From assembly GCA_015493675.1 (NCBI GenBank), contig WGCR01000276.1, forward strand, positions 1-15,077: a stretch of 15,077 nucleotides of DNA, written 5' to 3'. The notes under the pieces are model-generated. The model made no database searches and was not told the DNA's origin. It saw only the letters and a list, made by a program, of their open reading frames with translations. Position 1 is the first letter of the stretch; the number at the start of each line of letters is the position of its first letter. Origin of the DNA: Anaerolineae bacterium. GTDB lineage: Bacteria > Chloroflexota > Anaerolineae > J102. This document shows positions 6,060 through 13,216 of the stretch, one piece after another. The translations under genes and the position numbers were made by a program.

Positions 6060-6488
6060 ATGCCCGATCGTTTTTTGCAGGACGTCATCACAAATTTGAA
6101 ATTCCACACCGCCTGGATTGAAATCGGCGCCTATTTTCTGCGGAATCGACCTGATGGCAAGGACTCCGTTTTCATTCGGCGCATGATGCAAGTGGAACAA
6201 TCTATCATTCATCGTTTATCTCGCACATTGCGTCAATATGACTATGCCCCATCGCGTATTCAGCCCGACAGCACATTGATCGAACAGGCGAAGAAGCGGC
6301 AAACGCCTGAAACGGCGCTGCGTTATATTCATCACGGCATCCTCATGTCTCTAAAATGGTATCAGGAGCGATTGAACATCCCGGATCATCCTTTCAGAGC
6401 GTTGTGGCAAGAGCTGTTCGATGAACAAAACCAGCTCAAGAAAGAGATTGAACAAGTGCTGGGACTAAAATCCAGCTACGCTGAGTAA
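6060..6488 (+). CDS. hypothetical small helical protein
   Basis: This 142-aa protein was not recognised. It appears almost entirely alpha-helical, with four amphipathic stretches at about residues 3-23, 28-50, 69-101 and 108-138. The last begins HPFRALWQELFDEQNQLKKE. There is no signal peptide or membrane segment. A bundle with glutamates and histidines in the helices (IEIGAYF, QVEQSIIHR, YIHHGILMSLKWYQERL) recalls ferritin-like folds. The canonical ExxH pairs are not obvious, so that is only a guess. ATG 6060 was chosen because AAAAAGG stands just before it; a TTG at 6027 is in frame but would add residues of no clear meaning. The gene begins 53 bases after the mobile element at 5716-6007, so its original promoter may have been displaced or replaced. 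Confidence 0.65.
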   Translation: MPDRFLQDVITNLKFHTAWIEIGAYFLRNRPDGKDSVFIRRMMQVEQSIIHRLSRTLRQYDYAPSRIQPDSTLIEQAKKRQTPETALRYIHHGILMSLKWYQERLNIPDHPFRALWQELFDEQNQLKKEIEQVLGLKSSYAE

Positions 6489-6570
6489 AAGTTAGCTTTT
6501 CATGTATTGCGCTTGTCGTTTCACAGATAATCAGATACATTGACTCAATCATGGCTATACTGAAAAAACC

Positions 6571-6681
6571 TTCAACACGGAGGCGCAGAGTGCACGGAGG
6601 AAGAAAAAGGCGAGGTTTGGAGAGGAATTTCTCTGTGAACTGCTACTATTTTCTCCGTGTCCTCCGTGTCTCCGTGGTGAA
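6571..6681. repeat. palindromic CACGGAG repeat element
   Basis: The left arm (6571-6602) and right arm (6650-6681) are imperfect inverted copies, matching at about 25 of 32 positions, built from CACGGAG words. They enclose about 47 bases. Direct copies TGAAAAAACCTT (6561-6572) and TGAAATAACCTT (6678-6689), 11/12 identical, flank and slightly overlap it and may be a target duplication. This CACGGAGACACGGAG type is a familiar intergenic repeat in environmental bacterial genomes. Its word structure resembles the CACGAAGGCGCGAAG body of the family 1 MITE. It lies between the helical hypothetical gene and the acyl-CoA dehydrogenase and may have separated the latter from its promoter. Confidence 0.65.
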
Positions 6682-6727
6682 ATAACCTTTTTTCAGTGAA
6701 GCCAATCATATCTCAACAACATTTTGC

Positions 6728-6734
6728 AAAGGAG
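6728..6734 (+). promoter_or_regulatory. ribosome binding site fixing the dehydrogenase start
   Basis: AAAGGAG stands nine bases before ATG 6744. It favours this start over the upstream in-frame GTG at 6696, which would add 16 residues not seen in the family. Confidence 0.8.
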
Positions 6735-6743
6735 CAAAAGACC

Positions 6744-7598
6744 ATGAACATTCAGACAATCGGCGTCATCGGCTGCGGCCTGATGGGCTCCGGCATTGTG
6801 GAAGTCGCCGCAAGAACCGGTTTTAATGTGATCGTTTCGGAAGCCAACGATGATTTTTTGCAGGCGGGATTGGCCCGCATCGACAAGTCATTGGGGCGAG
6901 CAGTGAAAAAGGGTAAGTTGGATGAAGGCGAAATGGCGGCTATCAAGGCCCGCATCACGGGCGTGGTGGGGCTGGATGCATTCGCAGATGTGGATATGTC
7001 CATCGAGGCGGTCTCCGAAAATATCGATCTCAAGCGGAGCATTTTCAAAAAACTGGATGAAGTCACCCGTCCCGACGTGATCCTGGCCTCCAACACGTCC
7101 TCTATCAGCATTGCCGCCCTGGCCGCAGTCACCAACCGCCCCGATAAGGTCGTGGGCATGCACTTTTTCAATCCCGTGCCGGTAATAGCCCTGCTGGAAC
7201 TGGTTCGCGGCATTCTCACCAGCGATGAGACGCTGGCCACGGCCCGGGAGATCGGCGAGCGTATGGGCAAAAAACCGATCATAGCCAAAGACAGTCCCGG
7301 CTTTATCGTCAATCGTCTGCTCATCCCCTTCCTGCTGGACGCTATCCGCATGTACGAATCGGGCCTGGCCACCAAGGAGGATATCGACGCCGGCGTCAAG
7401 CTGGGGCTCAATCATCCCATGGGCCCCCTGACTCTGACCGACTTTGTGGGATTGGACACCACGCTGTTTGTGGCTGATGTATTGTATGAAGAATACGGCG
7501 ATCCCAACTTCAAAGCGCCCCCTTTGCTGCGGCAGATGGTCGCGGCGGGCCTGTTGGGCCGGAAATCGGGCCGCGGGTTTTACGACTGGCGTAAATAA
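6744..7598 (+). CDS. hbd: 3-hydroxybutyryl-CoA (3-hydroxyacyl-CoA) dehydrogenase
   Basis: This 284-aa soluble enzyme should oxidise 3-hydroxyacyl-CoA to 3-oxoacyl-CoA with NAD(P)+, or run in reverse in butyrate or polyhydroxyalkanoate-type pathways. The N-terminal Rossmann domain shows GVIGCGLMGSGI with GxGxxG at 10-15. Catalytic residues align with the known family: Ser119 in SNTSS, His140 in GMHFFNPVP, Glu152 in LLELVRG and Asn190 in GFIVNRLL, with the same spacing as the human enzyme. The C-terminal helical dimerisation domain contains DIDAGVKLGLNHPMGPLTL and ends in GRKSGRGFYDW. Length is that of the single-function short form (Hbd/PaaH), not the fused FadB. No thiolase, crotonase or acyl-CoA dehydrogenase lies next to it, so it stands as a one-gene unit with a hairpin behind it. 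Substrate chain length cannot be told from sequence. Confidence 0.92.
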   Translation: MNIQTIGVIGCGLMGSGIVEVAARTGFNVIVSEANDDFLQAGLARIDKSLGRAVKKGKLDEGEMAAIKARITGVVGLDAFADVDMSIEAVSENIDLKRSIFKKLDEVTRPDVILASNTSSISIAALAAVTNRPDKVVGMHFFNPVPVIALLELVRGILTSDETLATAREIGERMGKKPIIAKDSPGFIVNRLLIPFLLDAIRMYESGLATKEDIDAGVKLGLNHPMGPLTLTDFVGLDTTLFVADVLYEEYGDPNFKAPPLLRQMVAAGLLGRKSGRGFYDWRK

Positions 7599-7603
7599 GA
7601 GCC

Positions 7604-7637
7604 ATAAGGGGCGTTTCGCTGATGAGACGCCCCTTAT
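7604..7637 (+). terminator. hairpin after the dehydrogenase gene
   Basis: A perfect 11-bp stem, ATAAGGGGCGT (7604-7614) with ACGCCCCTTAT (7627-7637), starts 6 bases after the stop codon. The following CTTTCCCCC has only a weak T-tract, so termination may be partial or the hairpin may mainly stabilise the 3' end. Confidence 0.6.
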
Positions 7638-7662
7638 CTTTCCCCCTCCTGGCGCCGAAATA

Positions 7663-7671
7663 TGCTATAAT
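7663..7671 (+). promoter_or_regulatory. extended -10 promoter of the coiled-coil/selB/map cluster
   Basis: TGCTATAAT is a perfect TATAAT with an extended TG element. No -35 match is found 17 bases upstream (CCCCCT). Transcription would begin near 7678, leaving about 53 leader bases before the ATG at 7731. It is the only clear promoter before the three tightly packed genes. Confidence 0.6.
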
Positions 7672-7730
7672 GCGCTTTCAACCCTCACCGATTTTCCAAT
7701 ATTTCCTACTCATCCGTTAGCAGATACCTT

Positions 7731-8948
7731 ATGGACACCACGCAACTGGCCCAAATGGTGACCTGGCTCGACGAACAACATCGCCGGGATCGGGAAGAGC
7801 TCACCAAACTCCAACAACGCGTCGAGGCGCAAACCAGCACGCTGCAGGAACAAGCCCGGCGTATCAAATCCCTGGAGGTGCAGCTTTCCAGCGCCAAGAT
7901 GCAACTCGGACGATTCGATCAAATCGATGAATCGCTCCAGAACACCCGCAATGAGTTGACCATCATGGTGAATGCTCAGGCCGATGCAATGGCCAAGATG
8001 CGGCGCGAGCTGGAACAATCCCGCATGACCGATCGCGAAACGATCTCCCGATCTGTTGCCGAGTTGAGGAAAGACCTGGGACGAATCCGCTCCCTGGAAG
8101 AGGAGCAGAAAATACGCAAGACCGAAGTGCAGCGCCTAAGCGAAATCACCATCGCCTTGCGCCATGACCTGAACAATATCAATAAGGATATCGATGAACG
8201 CACTCGCGGCCTTCCCTACCTCATTGAGCAACGCAACCACGACAACAAACGCATTGCCCAATTGCAACAGGAAAACATCGAACTATTCAAGCGCCTCGAA
8301 GCCGCGGCCAACAAGCTCCAGTTGCTGGAATATAAACTGCAAAAGACGGAAGGAATCGTTACCCCCATTCCGGAAACCATCGATGATCTGAAACGCACGC
8401 AGACTCAGTTTATCGAATCGTTGAAATTGGCGGACGCCGATCGGCAGCGCCAGATGGCGGAATGGCAGGAGACGTTGGAAGCGCAACTGACGCTCATCGA
8501 AGATCAACGCCAGCGCTTCAACGAGATGATGGCGCTTAAGGATGATATCCGGCGCACGCTGCTTGAATTGGAGAAATTCCGCGAGACCATGCAAAGGGAA
8601 CAGGAGCAGGTTGCGGCTTTGCAACGTCTGGCTGAAGAGCGCATGAAAAAGGATATGGAAGCTTTTCAGGCTGACAATGAGAAGCTCTGGAAAAAGCAGC
8701 TTCTCGACTGGCAATATCGGTGGGATCAGCAGGAAAAAACAAATGCTGCCGTGAACGACCGTTTTCCCATTATTCAGAAAAAAATCGATCTCTTTGAGGA
8801 GCTCCTGCAATTTTTGTGGGCAGTCCTGGATGAGCAGAGCCAGACGCAACTCAGGGAATCCCAAAAATGGCTTTCGCAGATGCAAACCATGGCTGAGAAG
8901 CGGGAAACGCTCTATAAAAAATATAAAATGACGGAGCAGCCCGCCTGA
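7731..8948 (+). CDS. long coiled-coil protein of unknown function
   Basis: This 405-aa protein is nearly all charged and Gln-rich helix with heptad-like patterning across almost its whole length. Examples are LQQRVEAQTSTLQEQARRI (about 28-46) and LQQENIELFKRLEAAANKL. There is no signal peptide, membrane span, Walker motif or hinge, so it is not an SMC ATPase even though it resembles an isolated SMC arm. A break occurs at GIVTPIPETIDDL (about 208-220), and a Trp-rich patch (WKKQLLDWQYRWDQQ, about 322-336) lies near the end. The stop codon is six bases before selB, so the two are probably co-transcribed and translationally coupled. A role in selenocysteine decoding is not implied by this alone; a structural or cell-division role is equally possible. 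Confidence 0.8.
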   Translation: MDTTQLAQMVTWLDEQHRRDREELTKLQQRVEAQTSTLQEQARRIKSLEVQLSSAKMQLGRFDQIDESLQNTRNELTIMVNAQADAMAKMRRELEQSRMTDRETISRSVAELRKDLGRIRSLEEEQKIRKTEVQRLSEITIALRHDLNNINKDIDERTRGLPYLIEQRNHDNKRIAQLQQENIELFKRLEAAANKLQLLEYKLQKTEGIVTPIPETIDDLKRTQTQFIESLKLADADRQRQMAEWQETLEAQLTLIEDQRQRFNEMMALKDDIRRTLLELEKFRETMQREQEQVAALQRLAEERMKKDMEAFQADNEKLWKKQLLDWQYRWDQQEKTNAAVNDRFPIIQKKIDLFEELLQFLWAVLDEQSQTQLRESQKWLSQMQTMAEKRETLYKKYKMTEQPA

Positions 8949-8954
8949 TCACCC

Positions 8955-10850
8955 ATGAAAGTTATCGCCACTGCCGGCCACGTCGATCATGGTAAATCAA
9001 CCCTGATTCAGGCCCTCACCGGCATCGACCCAGATCGACTGCAAGAGGAAAAGCAACGGGGAATGACCATCGATCTGGGATTTGCCTGGCTGACCCTGCC
9101 TGATGGCGAGCCGGTAGGAATCGTTGATGTGCCGGGACACATTGATTTCATCAAAAATATGGTGGCGGGCATTGGCGCGGTGGATGCAGCACTGCTGGTA
9201 GTGGCTGCAGATGAGGGCGTCATGCCCCAAACTCATGAGCATCTGGCGATTCTCGATCTGTTGCAAACGCCGCGCGGGGTGGTGGCGCTGACAAAGATCG
9301 ACCTGGCCGAGGACGAAGAATGGCTGGAAATGGTGCAGGAAGAGGTGCGGGATGAGCTGGCGGGCACATCGCTGGCCAATGCGCCCGTTATCCCGGTGTC
9401 AGCTTATACCGGAACAGGTTTGGATGATCTGCTGCAGGCGCTGGCGGATGTGCTGGCGCAAGCGCCGCCGCAACCTGTGGCGGGCCCGCCCAGGTTGTTT
9501 ATTGATCGGGCTTTTAGCATATCCGGCTTCGGCACGGTCGTGACAGGCACGTTGAAAGAAGGCGTGCTGCAAATTGGCGATGAAGTCGTGATCGAACCGG
9601 GCGGCCTCAAGGCCCGCATTCGCGGGTTGCAATCTCACAAACAACAGTTGGAACGAGCGCTGCCCGGTTCACGCGTCGCCGTCAATCTCGGCGGTCTGCA
9701 TCCCACAGACCTGTATCGCGGCCAGGTGCTGACTACGGCGGGCTGGCTGAAAAGCGCGAAGCGGGTGGATGTGCGCCTGCGGGCCTGGCATGATGCGCCC
9801 GCAATCCTCAAGCACAATATGGAAATCACTTTTCACAGCGGATCTGCTGAAACCATCGGCAGGTTGCGGCTGCTGGAGGAGAACGATTTATTGCCTGGAG
9901 AGGAAACCTGGGCGCAGATTGAGCTACGCGACCCGGTCGCCGTCGGCCGCGGCGATCATTTTATCATCCGGCGGCCATCGCCCAGCGCCACGCTGGCGGG
10001 CGGCGTCATCGTCGATCCGACGCCCCGGCGTCGCCATAAACGCCATCAGCCCCATCTTTTCCATCGGTTTGATGTGTTGCTTCGCAATGATCCGGTGGAA
10101 TTGGCAGAGCTCATCATCTCCGAGCGGGGCCCCATTGCCCCGCCTGAAATCGAAGAGGCGCTGCAACTATCGCCCGCACAGACGCAAAACGCTCTGAACA
10201 TCCTGCTGGCGGAGGAGCGGGCCTGGCCGCTGATGCCGGACGCCATGATGACCGACGCCGGCTGGGAGCGCATTGGCAAGCGCCTGCGCCGCGTCCTGGA
10301 TGATTACCACACGGCGCATCCCGCCTGGCTGGGCATGGTGCGGGAGGAGTTGAAGAGCCGCATCCAACCGCGCACAGGCTGGTCACCCCGCACATTCAAC
10401 GCCATTGTCGACCGGGCGCTGGACGAGGGGCTGCTCCAGGAAGAGCATGGCTATCTGGCGCTGGCCGATTTCACGCCTGCGTTCAACGCCCGCCAGCAAA
10501 AGGCTGTGGATGATTTGCTGGCCCGCTTTCGGGCGCAGCCCTACACCCCGCCATCGGTGCGACAAACCCTGGAGATCATCGATAGTGAAATGCTGGCAGC
10601 CCTGATTCAGCGGGGCGATTTGATCAAGCTGGGAACAGATATCTTGTTCGCCCGTGACATCTACAAAGAGATGGTGACTCGAACGATCGATTACTTGCAG
10701 CAGCATGGTCAGATCACGGTAGCCGAATGCCGCGATCTTTTTGGCGCCAGCCGCAAATACATCCTCGCATTTCTCGAACATCTGGATCGGGAACACATCA
10801 CCCGCCGCCAGGATGATTACCGCGTGTTGGCGCGTCAATCCAACAAGTGA
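8955..10850 (+). CDS. selB: selenocysteine-specific translation elongation factor SelB
   Basis: At 631 aa this is a full-length bacterial SelB, the EF-Tu-like GTPase that delivers Sec-tRNA to UGA codons followed by a SECIS hairpin. The GTPase motifs are intact: GHVDHGKS (8-15), GMTIDLGFAW (36-45), DVPGH (58-62), TKID (113-116) and SA (149-150). The beta-barrel domain starts at LFIDRAFSISGFGTVVTGTL (181-200). A second barrel and the RRRHKRHQPH linker follow. The C-terminal third has the winged-helix repeats that bind SECIS RNA, ending with GQITVAECRDLFGASRKYIL and a final short tail. This domain set separates SelB from EF-Tu and from IF2-gamma. The start has no good Shine-Dalgarno and depends on coupling to the gene before it. 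Its presence predicts selA, selC, selD and at least one selenoprotein elsewhere in the genome. Confidence 0.95.
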   Translation: MKVIATAGHVDHGKSTLIQALTGIDPDRLQEEKQRGMTIDLGFAWLTLPDGEPVGIVDVPGHIDFIKNMVAGIGAVDAALLVVAADEGVMPQTHEHLAILDLLQTPRGVVALTKIDLAEDEEWLEMVQEEVRDELAGTSLANAPVIPVSAYTGTGLDDLLQALADVLAQAPPQPVAGPPRLFIDRAFSISGFGTVVTGTLKEGVLQIGDEVVIEPGGLKARIRGLQSHKQQLERALPGSRVAVNLGGLHPTDLYRGQVLTTAGWLKSAKRVDVRLRAWHDAPAILKHNMEITFHSGSAETIGRLRLLEENDLLPGEETWAQIELRDPVAVGRGDHFIIRRPSPSATLAGGVIVDPTPRRRHKRHQPHLFHRFDVLLRNDPVELAELIISERGPIAPPEIEEALQLSPAQTQNALNILLAEERAWPLMPDAMMTDAGWERIGKRLRRVLDDYHTAHPAWLGMVREELKSRIQPRTGWSPRTFNAIVDRALDEGLLQEEHGYLALADFTPAFNARQQKAVDDLLARFRAQPYTPPSVRQTLEIIDSEMLAALIQRGDLIKLGTDILFARDIYKEMVTRTIDYLQQHGQITVAECRDLFGASRKYILAFLEHLDREHITRRQDDYRVLARQSNK

Positions 10851-11635
10851 GTACACACATGTTTCGAAACACCCAGTTGAAATCAAAAAAAGAAATCCAG
10901 AAGCTGCGGGACGCCAATCGCCTGGTCGCTCAAACCTTCGAAATGCTACGGGACTATGTGAAGCCGGGAGCGAAACTCAGCGATCTCGATCGCATTGCCG
11001 AGGAGTTTATCATCAAGCACGGGGCCAAAGTGCTTTACAAGGGATACACCGGCGGCAGTCGCAATACGCCCCCTTTTCCCGGCACCATTTGCGCCTCGGT
11101 CAATCATGAGATATGCCACGGACTGCCTGATGACCGCATCCTCGAGGAGGGAGACATTATCGGTGTGGACATTGGATTGCGTTTGCGCGGCTGGTGCGGC
11201 GACGCCTGCGTGACCTATCCGGTGGGGGAAATCTCTGAGGAGGCCCGACGCCTGCTGGAAGTAACCGAACAGGCCCTTTATGTCGGGATCAAGACGGCGC
11301 AACCGGGTGCGTATCTCTATGACATCGGCGCAGCCATCCAGGACTTTGTCGAGGCCCGCGGCATGAGCGTGGTGCGCGAATGGGGCGGACACGGCATCGG
11401 CCGCGAATTGCACGAACCCCCCTCGGTCTCACATGTGCGCATGCCCACGCGCGGGCCCAAGCTACGGCCGGGAATGGTCTTCACCATCGAGCCCATGATC
11501 AATCTGGGCAGGCCGGAATGGCTCTTGTTGGACGACGGCTGGACCGTCATCACCAAAGACCATTCTCTCTCAGCCCAGTTTGAACACACCCTGGCCATTA
11601 CCCCAAAAGGCCCGATCATTTTATCGAAATTATAA
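10847..11635 (+). CDS. map: type I methionine aminopeptidase
   Basis: This 262-aa cytosolic metalloenzyme removes the initiator methionine from nascent proteins. All five metal ligands are present (counted from the GTG start): Asp108 in GVDIG, Asp119 in CGDAC, His182 in GGHGIG, Glu215 in FTIEP and Glu246 in QFEHT. His91 in ICHGLPDD and His189 match the substrate-binding histidines. No N-terminal zinc or SH3 extension is seen, so it is the short bacterial form. The GTG start overlaps the selB stop as GTGA, a four-base overlap that points to translational coupling. An in-frame ATG at 10859 is an alternative and would shorten the protein by four residues. Slightly unusual is NHEICHG, where family members normally have NDEVCHG. 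Confidence 0.94.
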   Translation: MSTHMFRNTQLKSKKEIQKLRDANRLVAQTFEMLRDYVKPGAKLSDLDRIAEEFIIKHGAKVLYKGYTGGSRNTPPFPGTICASVNHEICHGLPDDRILEEGDIIGVDIGLRLRGWCGDACVTYPVGEISEEARRLLEVTEQALYVGIKTAQPGAYLYDIGAAIQDFVEARGMSVVREWGGHGIGRELHEPPSVSHVRMPTRGPKLRPGMVFTIEPMINLGRPEWLLLDDGWTVITKDHSLSAQFEHTLAITPKGPIILSKL

Positions 11636-11637
11636 AC

Positions 11638-11676
11638 AAAAGGCCTCCAGGTTTTGCCCCTGAAGGCCTTTTTTTT
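11638..11676. terminator. shared terminator between convergent map and RNase genes
   Basis: AAAAGGCCT with CCAGG on the left pairs with CCTG and AGGCCTTTT on the right, with one mismatch, and is followed by eight T residues (11669-11676). It starts two bases after the map stop. Its T-tract runs into the stop codon of the opposing RNase gene (11675-11677), so the two genes share it. The four A residues on the left give a short T-tract for the minus strand. Confidence 0.85.
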
Positions 11677-13075
11677 ACAAATCAAACGAGTCTCCCCGCT
11701 CGGGCACAGTCACCTGAGCGAATCCCTTCTCCCGTAACCCGGAAGCCAGGGATGTGTAACCTTCCTCCTCGCCATGCACCAGAAAGATATGTTTCATCCG
11801 CTTCCGATCGAAATGCTCCGCCCATTCCAGCAGGCCCGCCCGATCGGCATGAGCGCTGTACCCGTCGATACGCTCCACCCTGGCCCGAACTTCATACATC
11901 TCTCCAAAAATACGGACCGGGCTCACCCCATCCAAAATCTTGCGTCCCAATGTATTCTCAGCCTGATATCCCACAAACAGAATGGTCGTGTTTGGGTCCG
12001 AGATGTTGTTCTTGAGATGATGCAAAATGCGTCCGCCCTCGCACATGCCCGACGCGGCGATGATCATCACCGGATTGGAGACGAAATTCAAGGATTTGGA
12101 ATCCTCGACGCTGCGCACATAGCGTAACAAGTGGAAGCCGAAGGGGCTGCGATTATCATTCTCAGCCATGAATTCACGGACTTCGGCGTCATAACATTCA
12201 GGATGCAGCCGGAACACCTCTGTCACATTCACTGCCAGGGGTGAATCCACGTAGATGGGAAATTCCGGGATGTCCTTATCCTTGCGCAGCTTGTTCAGTC
12301 GGTACACCAGCTCTTGCGTGCGCCCGACAGCAAAAGAGGGCGCCAACAGTCTGCCCCGCTGCTTATTCGCCCGAATGCTGATATCCCGCAGTTTATGCGT
12401 GGCGTCTTCGAAAGTTTCATGGTATCGGCTGCCATAAGTGCTTTCCATGATAAGATAATCAGCACTATCCAGAAACTCAGGATCACGTAGAATAGCCAGC
12501 CCGCGACGCCCCAGGTCTCCCGAAAACACCAGCCGCTTGGTCTCACCCTTCTCCTTGATCTCCAGCTCGACAATGGCGCTGCCCAGAATGTGTCCGGCGT
12601 CGTGGAAGGTGAGCGTGACGCCCGGTGCGATGGGAATGGGCCGCCAGTAGGGCACGCCGATGAAATAAGGCAGACTGCCCAGAGCATCCTGCACCGTGTA
12701 TAATGGCTCCAGCGGCGGCTCGCCTTTGCGGCGACGTTTCTTGTTCAGATAGCCGATGTCCTGCTCCTGGATGCGGGCGCTATCCTCCAGCATGGCGGCG
12801 CAGAGATCACGCGAAGCGTGGGTGGTGTAGATATTGCCCTTGAAGCCCTGCCGCACCAGGTTTGGAATGTTGCCCGAGTGATCAATATGGGCATGGGAGA
12901 GCACCATCACATCGATCTCTTTAGGATCAAAAGGGAAATTGAGATTGCGCTCATAGCTGAGCTTGCGCTTGCCCTGATAAAGGCCACAATCCAACAAAAT
13001 TTTTGTGCCATTGACTTCCAGCAGATGCATAGAGCCGGTTACGGTGCGGGCGGCTCCCCAAAACTGTAATTTCAT
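11675..13075 (-). CDS. MBL-fold beta-CASP ribonuclease (TTHA0252/CPSF-like)
   Basis: This 466-aa RNA-processing enzyme belongs to the metallo-beta-lactamase beta-CASP superfamily. The N-terminal fold opens with MKLQFWGAARTVTGS. Metal-binding motifs are complete: HAHIDH (61-66), His162 in DAGHILGSA, Asp187 in SGDLGRRG and His434 in VHGEEEG. Beta-CASP motif A is Glu211 in ESTYG, and the later His409 in YSAHADR is another conserved site. The central cap domain spans about 215-400 and includes APSFAVGRTQELVY. The C-terminus lacks the extra RNase J domain, so this is the shorter CPSF-like type, a known RNA endo/exonuclease group in bacteria and archaea. AAAGGAG stands eight bases upstream of the start, confirming it. 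It is monocistronic, convergent with map and divergent from the peptidase. The exact in vivo RNA target is unknown. Confidence 0.92.
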   Translation of the reverse strand: MKLQFWGAARTVTGSMHLLEVNGTKILLDCGLYQGKRKLSYERNLNFPFDPKEIDVMVLSHAHIDHSGNIPNLVRQGFKGNIYTTHASRDLCAAMLEDSARIQEQDIGYLNKKRRRKGEPPLEPLYTVQDALGSLPYFIGVPYWRPIPIAPGVTLTFHDAGHILGSAIVELEIKEKGETKRLVFSGDLGRRGLAILRDPEFLDSADYLIMESTYGSRYHETFEDATHKLRDISIRANKQRGRLLAPSFAVGRTQELVYRLNKLRKDKDIPEFPIYVDSPLAVNVTEVFRLHPECYDAEVREFMAENDNRSPFGFHLLRYVRSVEDSKSLNFVSNPVMIIAASGMCEGGRILHHLKNNISDPNTTILFVGYQAENTLGRKILDGVSPVRIFGEMYEVRARVERIDGYSAHADRAGLLEWAEHFDRKRMKHIFLVHGEEEGYTSLASGLREKGFAQVTVPERGDSFDL

Positions 13076-13133
13076 GGTTTAATCTCCTTTGCAGCATTGT
13101 GAGATTTTGTTGGTAATAACCTTACTTTCCTCT

Positions 13134-13142
13134 ATTTTAGCA
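13134..13142 (-). promoter_or_regulatory. extended -10 promoter of the beta-CASP RNase gene
   Basis: The minus strand reads TGCTAAAAT, a TGn extended -10 with a 5/6 match, about 60 bases before the start codon. No clear -35 lies at the usual distance. Confidence 0.45.
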
Positions 13143-13151
13143 CTTGCAAGG

Positions 13152-13157
13152 TATAAT
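13152..13157 (+). promoter_or_regulatory. possible -10 box of the peptidase gene
   Basis: A perfect TATAAT on the + strand stands about 60 bases before ATG 13217, with neither a TG extension nor a good -35. It lies only ten bases from the divergent extended -10, so the two promoters would compete for polymerase. Confidence 0.45.
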
Positions 13158-13216
13158 GCAGTAGGACTTTGGTCACAGCATAAAAAATCACATCTTTCGA
13201 TAAAAGGAATTTTCTC

